Of a stretch of DNA of 64,000 nt, positions 44,835-52,699 are shown piece by piece. The notes beneath the pieces are model-generated. The model did not search any database. It was not told the origin of the DNA and saw nothing but the letters and a program-made list of their open reading frames with translations. Source of the DNA: an uncultured Spirochaetota bacterium (GTDB lineage Bacteria > Spirochaetota > Spirochaetia > JAFGXN01); contig CALXOJ010000008.1 in the NCBI GenBank assembly GCA_944390005.1, positions 19,573-83,572 of the forward strand, in the 5' to 3' direction. The stretch's first letter is position 1. Each line of letters begins with the position of its first letter. The position numbers and the translations under genes are program-made.

Positions 44835-45089
44835 TCACTTACTGAGAGCCGATTTAACCGAAACTCCGCTGATACGTCCCAATTTACCGGTCAAGGCACC
44901 CAATTCGTCGGTATCTGCACGAACAATGAGTGTAATGACGGATAAAGTATCGTTTTCAAGATGAGGAAGTCCCATACGACCGCAAACCAAATGACCGTAT
45001 TCGGAAAGAATGCGCTGCACCGCCGGCGCCTGCCCGCGGTCGGAAAGAATGATGCCGACAAAACCGTAACGCTTTGACGCTTTGTCCAT
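44835..45089 (-). CDS. TM1266-family iron-only hydrogenase system regulator
   Basis: 84 residues from ATG 45089, which has a strong AAGGAGG upstream. A longer frame from 45131 lacks a ribosome binding site. It is an ACT-like small domain (YGFVGIILSDRGQAPAVQRIL ... VITLIVRADTDELGALTGKLGRI) that matches the TM1266 family found beside hydE/hydG/hydF. The family is proposed to regulate the hydrogenase system. First gene of the three-gene maturation operon. Confidence 0.88.
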   Translation of the reverse strand: MDKASKRYGFVGIILSDRGQAPAVQRILSEYGHLVCGRMGLPHLENDTLSVITLIVRADTDELGALTGKLGRISGVSVKSALSK

Positions 45090-45131
45090 AAGACCTCCTT
45101 GAGTCAGAAAACCTTCTCTCAGATATTTCAT

Positions 45132-45669
45132 TCTACTCCTATTTCAAAGAAAAATCAAGTCAATGTTAGCCGTCGTCAGGCTGATCTTTTGAACATTGAA
45201 ACGCTGTCTGCCGAGACTTGAGTTTATGCAAAGACCAATAAATCCTCTTCTCTATTTCATTTTTTCGATAACAGGGATTGACTTTTGCCGATGATGCCGA
45301 TGCTCATCCTCTTCGGAAGAAGAGGATTGCAGCGACAAATCCAGCCTCCCGCAACCGATTTTGACTGCTTTGAAAAGTCAAAGAAAAACAATCTTTCGAG
45401 CCGCCTCTTCCGCAGCACTTTTCCGAAGGCGCGAGGGATTGAAGCGGAAATGAGCTGCCGACGGAGAGAAGGCGCAGGGCAAAGCGGCAGCTTTGCTTCG
45501 GTGAGGGTGCGGGAGGCTGCGAATTGCAGCGGAAAGCCCGGCGCCCCGCAGGGGCGCGCGCCCAAAAAACGAAAAGGTTGACAGGACGGCGGTTTTTTTT
45601 TACTATGGCGGCATGAAGGGCTGGGAAACACACGGACGCTGACATATCAACCAGGAGAAGAATAAAGCA
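45132..45669. other. Accessory junction between hyd operon and lipoprotein region
   Basis: 538 nt without a convincing gene. It contains dispersed repeat copy B (about 45404-45585). On both strands the longer reading frames are created by the repeat and are not genes. A GGAGAAG before ATG 45670 is the ribosome binding site of the next gene. Confidence 0.6.
45404..45585. repeat. Dispersed intergenic repeat, copy B (inverted relative to copy A)
   Basis: Reverse complement of copy A at 14456-14640, with the same blocks (GAATTGCAGCGGAAAGCCC, AGGGCAAAGCGGCAGCTTTG, GCGAGGGATTGAAGCGGAAA). It starts at a point where the chromosome changes from core genes to phage-like and lipoprotein genes, as copy A does. 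Confidence 0.7.
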
Positions 45670-46389
45670 ATGAAATCTTTTACAGTTATATTTTTATTCT
45701 GTGCACTTACAGCTTCGCTTTCCGCGGAGTCAAATGTAAAGATGTTGGCAGAATCAGTGGCGGTTGAAAGAATGTCACTGCGTGCTGAAACGCAGCCTGT
45801 ACAGGAAATTGTTTACAGTCTTTCGTCTCAGACCATGGAAGACTTAAAAAGTATTTTTCATGAAAGCGGGTATATGCTGTCTGTCCCTGTTCAGGAAATT
45901 CTTGAGGAAACAGGAAGCATTTCCTATCCCGATCTTTTTAAGCTTCTGAATTCCGACAGGGATTTTGTTCTTGACCAGTATTTTCCCATGAGTATTGTGA
46001 GGGGATCTTATCGAAAAATAAGGACAGAAACCTGCGTTGTTGGCGAGATGGTGTTTTCGACGCCCCATGACGGGAGCTTTGTTTCAGATCCTTTCATCTA
46101 CGAGTTGTTTTTTTTAGATGATAACAGGATATGGCGGTTATCTCTGCAAACGTATCTGGCAGAAAACTATGAGGCTCTTGACAGCGTTTTCTCTTCCTTA
46201 CCTGAACTGACATATAAAAAGGACGGATATTGGTACTGGAGAAATAATGGGGAGGCTTTGGAGGAACTTTGCCGGCTTATGGAAAACCATGATGAAACGC
46301 TTCCCAAAGGCTTACCGGCATTGCAGGAAGCATGGGAGCAGATCCTCGGAAATCTGGAGATCAATGGGGAAAGGATAAGTCTATACTGA
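45670..46389 (+). CDS. Hypothetical exported protein
   Basis: 239 residues with a Sec signal peptide (FTVIFLFCALTASLSAES, cleavage near 20). The mature part is acidic and rich in Glu and Leu, with a central beta-rich stretch ETCVVGEMVFSTPHDGSFVS. No domain is recognised. It has a ribosome binding site (CAGGAGAAG) 10-12 nt before ATG 45670. It lies at the left edge of a stretch with phage fragments and several lipoproteins. The location suggests an accessory periplasmic protein. Confidence 0.6.
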   Translation: MKSFTVIFLFCALTASLSAESNVKMLAESVAVERMSLRAETQPVQEIVYSLSSQTMEDLKSIFHESGYMLSVPVQEILEETGSISYPDLFKLLNSDRDFVLDQYFPMSIVRGSYRKIRTETCVVGEMVFSTPHDGSFVSDPFIYELFFLDDNRIWRLSLQTYLAENYEALDSVFSSLPELTYKKDGYWYWRNNGEALEELCRLMENHDETLPKGLPALQEAWEQILGNLEINGERISLY

Positions 46390-46430
46390 TTATAACTATC
46401 TGCCTGTTTGTCAAAAACATGCTGCATTAA

Positions 46431-46841
46431 AGATACGACAGTGAAGATGCGAAGCAGCGGGCGGCAGGATATTTGCAGAACCGGTCGATGGAGTACCAGA
46501 CGGGAGCGGTAAAATGCGAGGGGAACCGGCGTCTTGTGTCGGGGACGCGGGTGACGGTGAAGTATGTAGGGGAATCTTTCTCCGGGGAATACATAGCGGA
46601 ACGGGTGGTGCATGAGCTTTCGGTGAGCAGGGGGTTCACGACGGAAGTGTATGTCGCGCGGAACATGAGCGGCAGGTGGAGCAAGTCATGTTCCCGGGGC
46701 TGAGTTTGCAGAGCAGGAAGGCACGGGCGGCATGGAGGCTGGGCAGACAGCGGGGGAAGAAGGAGATGAACGTATACCCCTGTATGAATTGAAAATATTG
46801 CACAGCAAATTTCACGGAAATTGCCTAATGCAAAAATAAAA
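46431..46841 (+). pseudogene. Fragment of VgrG / phage gpD-like spike protein, frameshifted
   Basis: The frame from 46431 reads an internal-to-C-terminal piece: SEDAKQRAAGYLQNRSMEY, LVSGTRVTVKYVGESFSGEY, HELSVSRGFTTEVYVARN. This matches the tail-spike/late control D and VgrG-like proteins of contractile tails and injection systems. The frame stops at 46703. The +1 frame continues from about 46650 (GAEFAEQEGTGGMEAG, to a stop near 46841), as expected for one gene broken by a frameshift. No 5' part is present. It is a relic of a contractile phage or related injection element. Confidence 0.55.
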
Positions 46842-46908
46842 GCAAATCGCATACAAGTATCAAGTGGAAATTTTAACAAACCAATTTACTATAAAGGAGG
46901 AATTGAAA

Positions 46909-47472
46909 TTGACGCATCGTCTTTTTATCGTATATAGCGCGTGTTGTCTTTTGCTTTGCGCTTGTCATAATTATCAGAATAAAGAAGAGATTTTGATTGC
47001 GATAGCAGAAGAATCTGTATCGGAATTGGCTGTTGAACAATTTTTTTTAGAACATATCAATAGTAATTGGAGTCCGAAAATACATCATAGCTTAGGATAC
47101 TGTGAAAATGATTCATACTATACTGTTTTAGCTATAACGACTGGATGGAATAGAGTTCTTTCATTGCGATTTAGATTTGATCCTTATCGCGGTGAAGAGA
47201 TATCGTATGAAGGATATACGGTGTCACAATTTGTCGATATAAAAGAAGCAAAAAAGTTTTCTTCTTATTCTGAATTCAAAAGGAGATATGGACCAGCGGC
47301 ATATTCTTATGTCAATGATGACAATTGTACTACATATGTATATATGCAAAAATGGATTAACTTTGATCTTAGACATTTTGGCTCAACAGGTATTGAGTCA
47401 AGAATAGTAAAAGTTAGAGTAGATACTGATACGATACTTTCGGTCGATGAAGAGTATGTAATGAATGTGTAA
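46909..47472 (+). CDS. Hypothetical lipoprotein
   Basis: About 187 residues from TTG 46909 (TTG 46903 possible), both in reach of AAAGGAGG at 46894-46900. The upstream frame from 46864 has no ribosome binding site. The hydrophobic signal FIVYSACCLLLCAC ends in a lipobox-like LLCAC. The mature protein is acidic then mixed beta (LSLRFRFDPYRGEEISYEGY). No known family. It is AT-rich compared with core genes, consistent with acquired DNA. Confidence 0.5.
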   Translation: MTHRLFIVYSACCLLLCACHNYQNKEEILIAIAEESVSELAVEQFFLEHINSNWSPKIHHSLGYCENDSYYTVLAITTGWNRVLSLRFRFDPYRGEEISYEGYTVSQFVDIKEAKKFSSYSEFKRRYGPAAYSYVNDDNCTTYVYMQKWINFDLRHFGSTGIESRIVKVRVDTDTILSVDEEYVMNV

Positions 47473-47509
47473 GATCTGTATACCAGTGGGGAGGATTAGA
47501 TAAAAATAA

Positions 47510-47761
47510 AAGCGGTGGAGTAGAGGAGGCACAGAAAACGAGCCTTGCTTTATCCATGATAATGTACAATATTTTTCTGTGCTGAATATAGACGGAAAAG
47601 CCAAAGGGATTACTATCAAAAACGCACAATACCCCTTGAAAAATGCAGAGATAACCTGGGATTACCAGTACGGTATCAGTAACCAAGTGTTGCCCGGCAA
47701 AACGGCTGAAGTTACAACGCAGGAAGGCTGTCTGTTATTGGTAAGAGTATACCGAGAGTAA
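47510..47761 (+). pseudogene. Gene remnant without start
   Basis: An open frame of about 83 codons with protein-like composition (EPCFIHDNVQYFSVLNIDGK, VLPGKTAEVTTQEGCLLLV) but no ATG/GTG/TTG paired with a ribosome binding site. GTG 47579 is internal and unsupported. The pattern of beta strands resembles the C-terminal sandwich of a larger enzyme. It is probably the 3' end of a truncated gene. Confidence 0.4.
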
Positions 47762-47917
47762 AATCCAATCCCGGTGTGCTTTCCGGTTATCATACAAAGT
47801 TTTAATAATAAAAAGACAGCACTATTACAATCTCCGTTACACCGTACCATTTTGTAGTTTTCGGTTTTTGTGTTGAGTATTTTATTGTTTATTTTCTAAA
47901 AAATAGAACAGCTTTTC

Positions 47918-47942
47918 TTGACACAAAAAAAAAAAATGTCAA
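47918..47942 (+). promoter_or_regulatory. Promoter element with A12 tract inside an inverted repeat
   Basis: TTGACA at 47918-47923, then C and twelve A residues, then TGTCAA at 47937-47942, so the -35 hexamer and its complement flank the tract. No good -10 is at 17 nt. The homopolymer could slip and change the spacing, or the inverted repeat could be an operator for the lipoprotein at 47974. Confidence 0.4.
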
Positions 47943-47973
47943 AGTGAATTATCAAATAACTAGGAGGTACTGC

Positions 47974-48582
47974 ATGAAAAAGTTACATGTAGTGTGTACT
48001 GTTGCTTTATTAGCTTTGGCAGCAATGGTTTTAATTGGATGTGACCAGCCCACAAGTAATCCCGGTGACAATCCCAGCAATCCCAGTAATCCCGGTGACA
48101 ATCCCAGCAATCCCAGTAATCCCGGAAACAATCCCAGTGACAGTTGGACAAAAGTAGAAACTGTTGACGGTCTGGAGGGTGTATGGAAATCTTCTGTAAC
48201 TGGAACACCTATATCCCCTGAAATAGGTGATCAAATGACGGGGGTAACAACAATTACCTATCCTACAACAGAAGGAAAACTAACATGGGCTTTTGAAACT
48301 AAAGAGGATCCAGAGTCAGATAGTGAAATGTCTTTTTCTAAGGATGAAATTGAAACTATTTTGAAAAACGGTCAGGTACCTGTAGACATTTTTGGTATAG
48401 TGGGGTACATGGAGGTAAATGCCGACAAAACAAAGCTTAAGGTAACAGCAACAGTTAAAGAAGGGGATCCTAACTGGGAAGATATTAAGGGGTATGTTGG
48501 GATGGGCACATTCGAAGGTGATATGAAAATAACGTCTGAACCTACTCAAATAACAATAATACAATACTATAACAAGCAGTAA
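47974..48582 (+). CDS. Lipoprotein with NPGDNPSNPS repeats
   Basis: 202 residues from ATG 47974 (TAGGAGG 7 nt upstream). The signal peptide ends in LIGC, a good lipobox. A flexible linker of 10-residue NPGDNPSNPS-type units follows, and then a domain of about 140 residues beginning near LEGVWKSS. That start resembles small lipocalin-like or Treponema lipoprotein domains with a conserved GxW. The linker probably projects the domain from the membrane. A terminator follows. It is one of several lipoproteins in this accessory stretch. Confidence 0.7.
   Translation: MKKLHVVCTVALLALAAMVLIGCDQPTSNPGDNPSNPSNPGDNPSNPSNPGNNPSDSWTKVETVDGLEGVWKSSVTGTPISPEIGDQMTGVTTITYPTTEGKLTWAFETKEDPESDSEMSFSKDEIETILKNGQVPVDIFGIVGYMEVNADKTKLKVTATVKEGDPNWEDIKGYVGMGTFEGDMKITSEPTQITIIQYYNKQ
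48058..48138 (+). repeat. In-frame 30-bp tandem repeat
   Basis: Two perfect 30-bp units (48058-48087 and 48088-48117) and a partial third (to 48138) inside the lipoprotein linker. Copy-number change would lengthen or shorten the linker by 10 residues without frameshift. Confidence 0.85.
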
Positions 48583-48605
48583 TAATTCTGTGCACCGTTA
48601 GTACC

Positions 48606-48630
48606 AGCCCGGCAGTGTCCGGGCTTTTTT
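48606..48630 (+). terminator. Terminator of the repeat-lipoprotein gene
   Basis: AGCCCGG, loop CAGTGT, CCGGGCT and six T residues. Confidence 0.85.
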
Positions 48631-48702
48631 ATTTAACCCTTGTACGCTTTATTCCGACTGGGATTTTCCGGAAACGGTATAGGTTTTATTTTTAAGTCGT
48701 TT

Positions 48703-49047
48703 TTACTCCAGAGCTTTGGATGCCGAAATGGAATGAGCATGGGCGGGTAGATTGTCAGTTTTCAAGGTGAAAGAGTTCTCTCCGCCGAACTTTCCGGGCG
48801 CATTGGGAATTGTTCTCCCTGTCGAATACGAACAGACGGCAATAAAGCGTTCGCGCAAATCGGGCGTGCCGTTCTGTCCGTCGCACATATACCACCCGGG
48901 AATCGTCGAGTCATTCTGCCAATTACTGCCGTTGTACATCAGAATCGTCCCCGGCGGAAGAATATCGTACTGCTCCCTCAAAATAGTATCAATGCGGGTT
49001 TTCTCGTCCTGCATCACCATATCCACGCTGATATTATGACTGCACAC
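48703..49047 (-). pseudogene. Phage tail-collar/tail-fibre protein fragment
   Basis: 114 codons. PPGTILMYNGSNW, PGWYMCDGQNGTPDLRERF and LPAHAHSISAS are hallmarks of the phage tail-collar domain found at the ends of tail fibres. The protein stops soon after LPAHAHS, where relatives continue for some 40 residues, and there is no 5' fibre region. So it is a truncated relic. A similar C-terminal piece lies at 51691-51927. Confidence 0.6.
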
Positions 49048-49068
49048 AATTTTTAGTTTTTATATTTT

Positions 49069-49482
49069 TTATAGTTTGACGTCTTCCGCCCAGTTTTCGA
49101 TTTCTAAATTTGGCACACGCTCAAACTCCCGAACATTGTTTGTCACTAAAACCAGCCCTTCTGCTCTTGCGTGTCCAGCAATCAGCATATCCATTGTGCC
49201 TATCGGAATCCCTTGCTTTTGCAAATAAGCGCAAAGACTTCCATATTCTGCGGCGGCTCTGCCGTCAAAGGGCAGAATATCCAAAATCGAAAGAAACTGT
49301 AAAAGAGCTGTACGGTTTTTTTCGGGATTCTCGCTTTTTTCCGTTCCATGCACCAATTCCGCAAGCGTAATAGTCGATATACAAAGCCCTTTATTAAGAT
49401 TGCCATGCAGCCGGCGGAGCACCTGTTCCGGCTTATTTTTAATTGCATAAATGCAGATATTTGTGTCTAACATGTATGTCAT
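49069..49482 (-). CDS. vapC: VapC-type PIN-domain toxin
   Basis: 137-residue PIN ribonuclease of a type II toxin-antitoxin pair; family members cleave tRNA or rRNA. Acidic active-site residues are in MLDTNICIYAIK (Asp), TLAELVHGTEKSE (Glu) and the late GTMDMLIAGHARAEG and LVTNNVREFERV segments (Asp). It overlaps vapB by 4 nt (ATGA). The full length and intact motifs suggest an active module, likely stabilising the surrounding accessory DNA. Confidence 0.92.
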   Translation of the reverse strand: MTYMLDTNICIYAIKNKPEQVLRRLHGNLNKGLCISTITLAELVHGTEKSENPEKNRTALLQFLSILDILPFDGRAAAEYGSLCAYLQKQGIPIGTMDMLIAGHARAEGLVLVTNNVREFERVPNLEIENWAEDVKL

Positions 49483-49709
49483 AGAGATTCTCTATGCATT
49501 GGAACTTCCGGCTCGCGTCCGTTCTCAAAAATATCATCGCTAAAGCTATTCAAACCATTCATAAAAGTCTGCCATAAAGAGCCTTTCGGAATCAAAAGCA
49601 CCGCGTCTCCAAGCTGCTGAACAACAACCTCATCCACTTTGAAGCGAAACTTCTTTGGCAAGCGCACCGCCTGACTTCTTCCATTCTCAAAAATTTTCGC
49701 TGCTTCCAT
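49479..49709 (-). CDS. vapB: VapB-type antitoxin (AbrB-like)
   Basis: 76 residues. The N-terminal swapped-hairpin DNA-binding fold is recognisable in AKIFENGRSQAVRLPKKFRF and VVVQQLGDAVLLIPKG. The C-terminal tail would wrap the toxin. A GGAGGGTTGCGGT ribosome binding site precedes ATG 49709. The TTGACA-17-TATACT promoter upstream has an AT-rich inverted repeat that may be the autoregulatory operator. Confidence 0.88.
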   Translation of the reverse strand: MEAAKIFENGRSQAVRLPKKFRFKVDEVVVQQLGDAVLLIPKGSLWQTFMNGLNSFSDDIFENGREPEVPMHRESL

Positions 49710-49731
49710 ACCGCAACCCTCCTGATATTAG

Positions 49732-49760
49732 TATATACCTCGATATATATCTTGTGTCAA
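49732..49760 (-). promoter_or_regulatory. vapBC promoter/operator
   Basis: Minus strand: TTGACA (49760-49755), 17 nt containing ATATATAT, TATACT (49737-49732). The palindromic TATATA sequences over and beside the -10 box are candidates for VapBC autorepression. Confidence 0.65.
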
Positions 49761-49767
49761 GTAATAA

Positions 49768-49899
49768 TTTGAGTTCCGTATTGACAAAATTAATGCTCTC
49801 GAAAAAGAAATTGCGGATTTAAAAGCAGAAAAAGAAAAATGTGCTATAGGCAGTTCTTCAATGAATTGCGAAATCATCGATTATAAGAGAATAGCATGA
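49768..49899 (+). pseudogene. Coiled-coil gene remnant
   Basis: Open frame of 43 codons between stops, with a strong heptad pattern (INALEKEIADLKAEKEK). It has no start codon with a ribosome binding site. It ends as ATGA over the start of the next gene. It looks like the 3' tip of a truncated fibre or structural gene. Confidence 0.4.
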
Positions 49900-50210
49900 A
49901 ACGCATTTCTGTTTTGGACTTTATCGAAAAAATACAGGCAGTTCCTGACATTGATGTAAAAATAGATGATACACCCTCTCCCACGTGTCCTAAAGACAGA
50001 GATTGTTCCAAAGATAATTGCCCGAAAGGAAAAACACAACACTGTTTTTTATCTATGTATATATACATAGATGCATCTCTCATAGTGGTTCCCTGTATTT
50101 ATCAGGTCAAAAATTCTTATGATGGATTTATTGAAAGTGAAGCACTCCCTTTTATGAGAGTATGCAAAAAAACCGGCTTAAGTCTCGTCCACTTTAAAGA
50201 AGTCGTATAA
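49896..50210 (+). CDS. Small hypothetical cysteine-containing protein
   Basis: 104 residues. A short cysteine-rich part (PTCPKDRDCSKDNCPKG) near residues 30-46 could bind a metal, followed by a hydrophobic beta segment. It overlaps the preceding remnant by ATGA. There is no clear Shine-Dalgarno sequence of its own (AAGAGA upstream), so it relied on translational coupling. I recognise no family; it may be an accessory phage gene. Confidence 0.4.
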   Translation: MKRISVLDFIEKIQAVPDIDVKIDDTPSPTCPKDRDCSKDNCPKGKTQHCFLSMYIYIDASLIVVPCIYQVKNSYDGFIESEALPFMRVCKKTGLSLVHFKEVV

Positions 50211-50302
50211 CATAGATTTTACTTTTCCTCATAGCCCCCTTTTTTCATTGTTTTCATAAACAATTTGTGTTATAATCCAAGCAACAAACAGGAGGCCTTC
50301 CC

Positions 50303-51661
50303 ATGAAAAAATCATTTCTCATTCTCTCTCTTCTGGCACTGACATTCATCTCCTGTCCCCCGCCCGACCCCGAAACGCAGCTGGAACCCGAAAAACCGAC
50401 ACTCTCCAAAATCGACATCACCGACGCCGCCGCCCTCTTCGTCGAGCCTTCCGGTACCGATGCAGGCAAAATCTTCAAAATCAAAAAAGACCTCACCACA
50501 ATCGAGGAAGTCAAATACACCAACACCGACGGCAGCAGTGCCGATATGGGCAACCTCAAAGCCTCCTACGTCATCAACGCCCATAACGACTACGCCATCA
50601 TCGGCTTCGCCGCCGATCCAAACAAAGCCAAAACATACGACTTTGAACTTGTCGCCGACAAAGCCTATCTCGTACGCAAAAGCGACGGGAAAGTGTTCTC
50701 GCTGGACGAATACGGCTATCCGTCATGCGATGCCGTGATGGCAAGCGGGAAATATATTTATTACCCTGTCGGGGAGATAAAAGAAACGGAAACAGACAAA
50801 ATTGCCGGGAAAACCGGTATTTTAACAACATACGGAAACAAACTGATCCGTATCGATACAGCCGGAACAACGCCGACCGGGAAAAACATTCTTCCCGAAA
50901 ATATTGACTCGGTTTCGAGATTTTTTATCGATAAAAATGAAAATGTATGGTTTCATACCCCCGATCATTATTCGCCCTTTATTACGGAGAACGGTCTCTT
51001 TGGAGAAATGGAATCCGGATTCGCGCTGATACATTCTGTTTTCGGATTGCTTGCTACTTCTCAAGGCGGTTTTATATATTATGACAATACACTGACACAA
51101 CCGACAGATGTTTTATTATCAAACCTTTATGATGTAGCACAAGACCTCTATGAAAATGAAAATTTGGTATACGGCGGAAATGCGAAAGTATTTACAACAA
51201 CAACCCCCTTAATGATTTACGAATCGGGGAACAAATCGGTTGCACTTTATAAAAGCCATTTTATTATTTATACAAAAAACGGAGAGGATGATATTTCCGC
51301 AGAGCTGGAAATAGGAAATCACTCAAATGCCTTTTCCATCAATGAATCACTCCCGTTTACGGCAGGAGCCGATACCGTTATTGCTTTTACCAATGATTCG
51401 GCAATTGCTCTCAATCTCGTTACGGGGAATACAATCACTGCTAATTTTTTCAATACAGAATCCGTCGGGTCCATTATCAACAGAAACGAAAATGTGATTA
51501 TGTCTGTATCGGACGGCAACAATGGATACAAGATTATGAACTCCACAATATATTCCAGCACATCCATTCAAATAGGAAAAACATCAGGCAAAGTTAAGTT
51601 GATTGATATGGAATATTCGGTATACAAACCGTTGCCCTATCACAGCTACATCGGCTACTGA
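50303..51661 (+). CDS. Hypothetical lipoprotein, beta-propeller-like
   Basis: 452 residues. A lipoprotein signal (FLILSLLALTFISC) is followed by a proline-rich stretch, then repeating beta-rich segments with FRVDK/DKNENVWF-like turns (FFIDKNENVWFHTPDHYS) that suggest a propeller-type fold as in SBP-56 or PQQ/two-component sensor repeats. The exact family is unknown. The ribosome binding site AGGAGG lies 8 nt before ATG 50303. A terminator follows. The high Thr/Asp/Gly content is typical of surface lipoproteins of treponemes. Confidence 0.65.
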   Translation: MKKSFLILSLLALTFISCPPPDPETQLEPEKPTLSKIDITDAAALFVEPSGTDAGKIFKIKKDLTTIEEVKYTNTDGSSADMGNLKASYVINAHNDYAIIGFAADPNKAKTYDFELVADKAYLVRKSDGKVFSLDEYGYPSCDAVMASGKYIYYPVGEIKETETDKIAGKTGILTTYGNKLIRIDTAGTTPTGKNILPENIDSVSRFFIDKNENVWFHTPDHYSPFITENGLFGEMESGFALIHSVFGLLATSQGGFIYYDNTLTQPTDVLLSNLYDVAQDLYENENLVYGGNAKVFTTTTPLMIYESGNKSVALYKSHFIIYTKNGEDDISAELEIGNHSNAFSINESLPFTAGADTVIAFTNDSAIALNLVTGNTITANFFNTESVGSIINRNENVIMSVSDGNNGYKIMNSTIYSSTSIQIGKTSGKVKLIDMEYSVYKPLPYHSYIGY

Positions 51662-51666
51662 AAAAA

Positions 51667-51692
51667 AGGGAGGATTTCCTCCCCCTTTTTTT
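51667..51692 (+). terminator. Bidirectional-looking terminator
   Basis: A-run, GGGAGGA, short loop, TCCTCCC, T-run. It can terminate the lipoprotein and, read on the other strand, covers the stop of the tail-fibre remnant region. Confidence 0.75.
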
Positions 51693-51927
51693 ATCTGACT
51701 TTCATAATAAAAATCACCGCATACCCTTTAACGCTTTTGGTCAAATCAACCGCCGCATTGCCTCCGATGGATCCGGTATTGCCGCTTCCGCCGGAAGCAA
51801 TGGTAATACTGTGGGAATGCGCGGGAATATCAAGGGAAATATCGTGTGTGTGACCATCTGCGGTTGAACATCTATGTGTGTACTCAGTTTCTGAAATTGT
51901 TTGATTATTGGCTGTATTGATACTATA
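51691..51927 (-). pseudogene. Second tail-fibre C-terminal remnant
   Basis: Minus-strand frame open from a stop near 51930 to TAA at 51691-51693. It includes DGHTHDISLDIPAHSHSI and GSGGNAAVDLTKSV-like glycine-rich sequence, ending in VIFIMKVR. This is the distal part of a tail-collar/fibre protein. It supplies the very C-terminal part that the 48703-49047 fragment lacks, so both may derive from related fibre genes. No start is present. Confidence 0.55.
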
Positions 51928-52082
51928 TCATGAAGACAGCGTTCTTTAGCACCATCGAGATGGTGAACGTTTCGATCCGCACTATGCGATTTGGACTCGT
52001 TGAAACCGAACGGTTGAAACTCGATTAAAATTCCGTCCTTCTCAATTGACATTAAGTCTTTGTATTTCTCTCTTACCTGTGT

Positions 52083-52160
52083 TTAAATCGACGAACACTG
52101 CCCGACACAAACAATGATAAACAATACAATCGCCCAAAAACCTGCTCCGATGTCTTTCAT
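52083..52160 (-). CDS. Tiny membrane peptide
   Basis: 25 residues: one hydrophobic helix (GFWAIVLFIIVCV) after a short polar start. GAGGAG lies 10-14 nt before ATG 52160. Its position in phage debris and its size suggest a holin-like, lysis or type-I-toxin peptide. The call rests on the ribosome binding site and the helix only. Confidence 0.35.
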   Translation of the reverse strand: MKDIGAGFWAIVLFIIVCVGQCSSI

Positions 52161-52244
52161 CTCGCCATCTCCTCGTTGCCAAAAAACTTTTTCTGCGCAT
52201 CTGCTGCTGCCTTTGCCTATTATCAATTCGCTGTTGATCCCAAA

Positions 52245-52699
52245 TTGCCAACTCTTACGGCGTTAAATCCCGTTTTTTCCAGGCGATTGTTATGTTTATC
52301 TCGTTTGACCGAGGCAGCAACCCGCATTTTTTCCATAGCATTATAAAAAAAAGAATCAATAATTTTGCTGGAAAAAGAATTTTTTTTTTTTGCATTAAAA
52401 CTCTCAAATGAAGCATTAGTATTAATGGGGGTGTTCGTTGTTAGCTTTAGCTAATATTAATAGCTTCATTATTTCGCCCCAAACGCTTCTGAAGAAGATT
52501 TTCGAATCAATCAAGAATGAATATTTATTTCTATCCTTCTCTGTCTATCAATTGACAGAGGCTGTCTGAAATACGCTAAAGTGCCCGGCAATCGAGCATT
52601 TGTTTTGTTCAAAATCAAAAATCATGTTATAGTTGTCAAACTCAAACCTCATATCTTTGTTCCTAAAGAATCTGTCTTTTGTGCCTCTCTCACTCTAAC
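52245..52699. other. AT-rich non-coding stretch containing the left island repeat
   Basis: No gene is recognised on either strand. It holds the left direct repeat (52397-52435) preceded by a T12 tract (52380-52391), and shortly after it TTAGCTTTAGCTAATATTAA. Other parts show no repeat or RNA motif I can name. Confidence 0.5.
52397..52435. repeat. Left direct repeat of the CRISPR/phage island
   Basis: 39 nt matching 63591-63629 with two mismatches. It begins AAAACTCTCAAATGAAGCAT and ends GGTGTT. Weak similarity extends leftward (AAAAAGAAT followed by a T tract in both copies). The repeats are in the same orientation and 11.2 kb apart. Confidence 0.75.

Noticed and set aside
45257..45631. Minus-strand frame of 124 codons and a plus-strand frame of 98 codons
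   Set aside because: Both are created by the GC-rich dispersed repeat; the same peptide pieces appear in the other copy at 14.5 kb, and there is no ribosome binding site.
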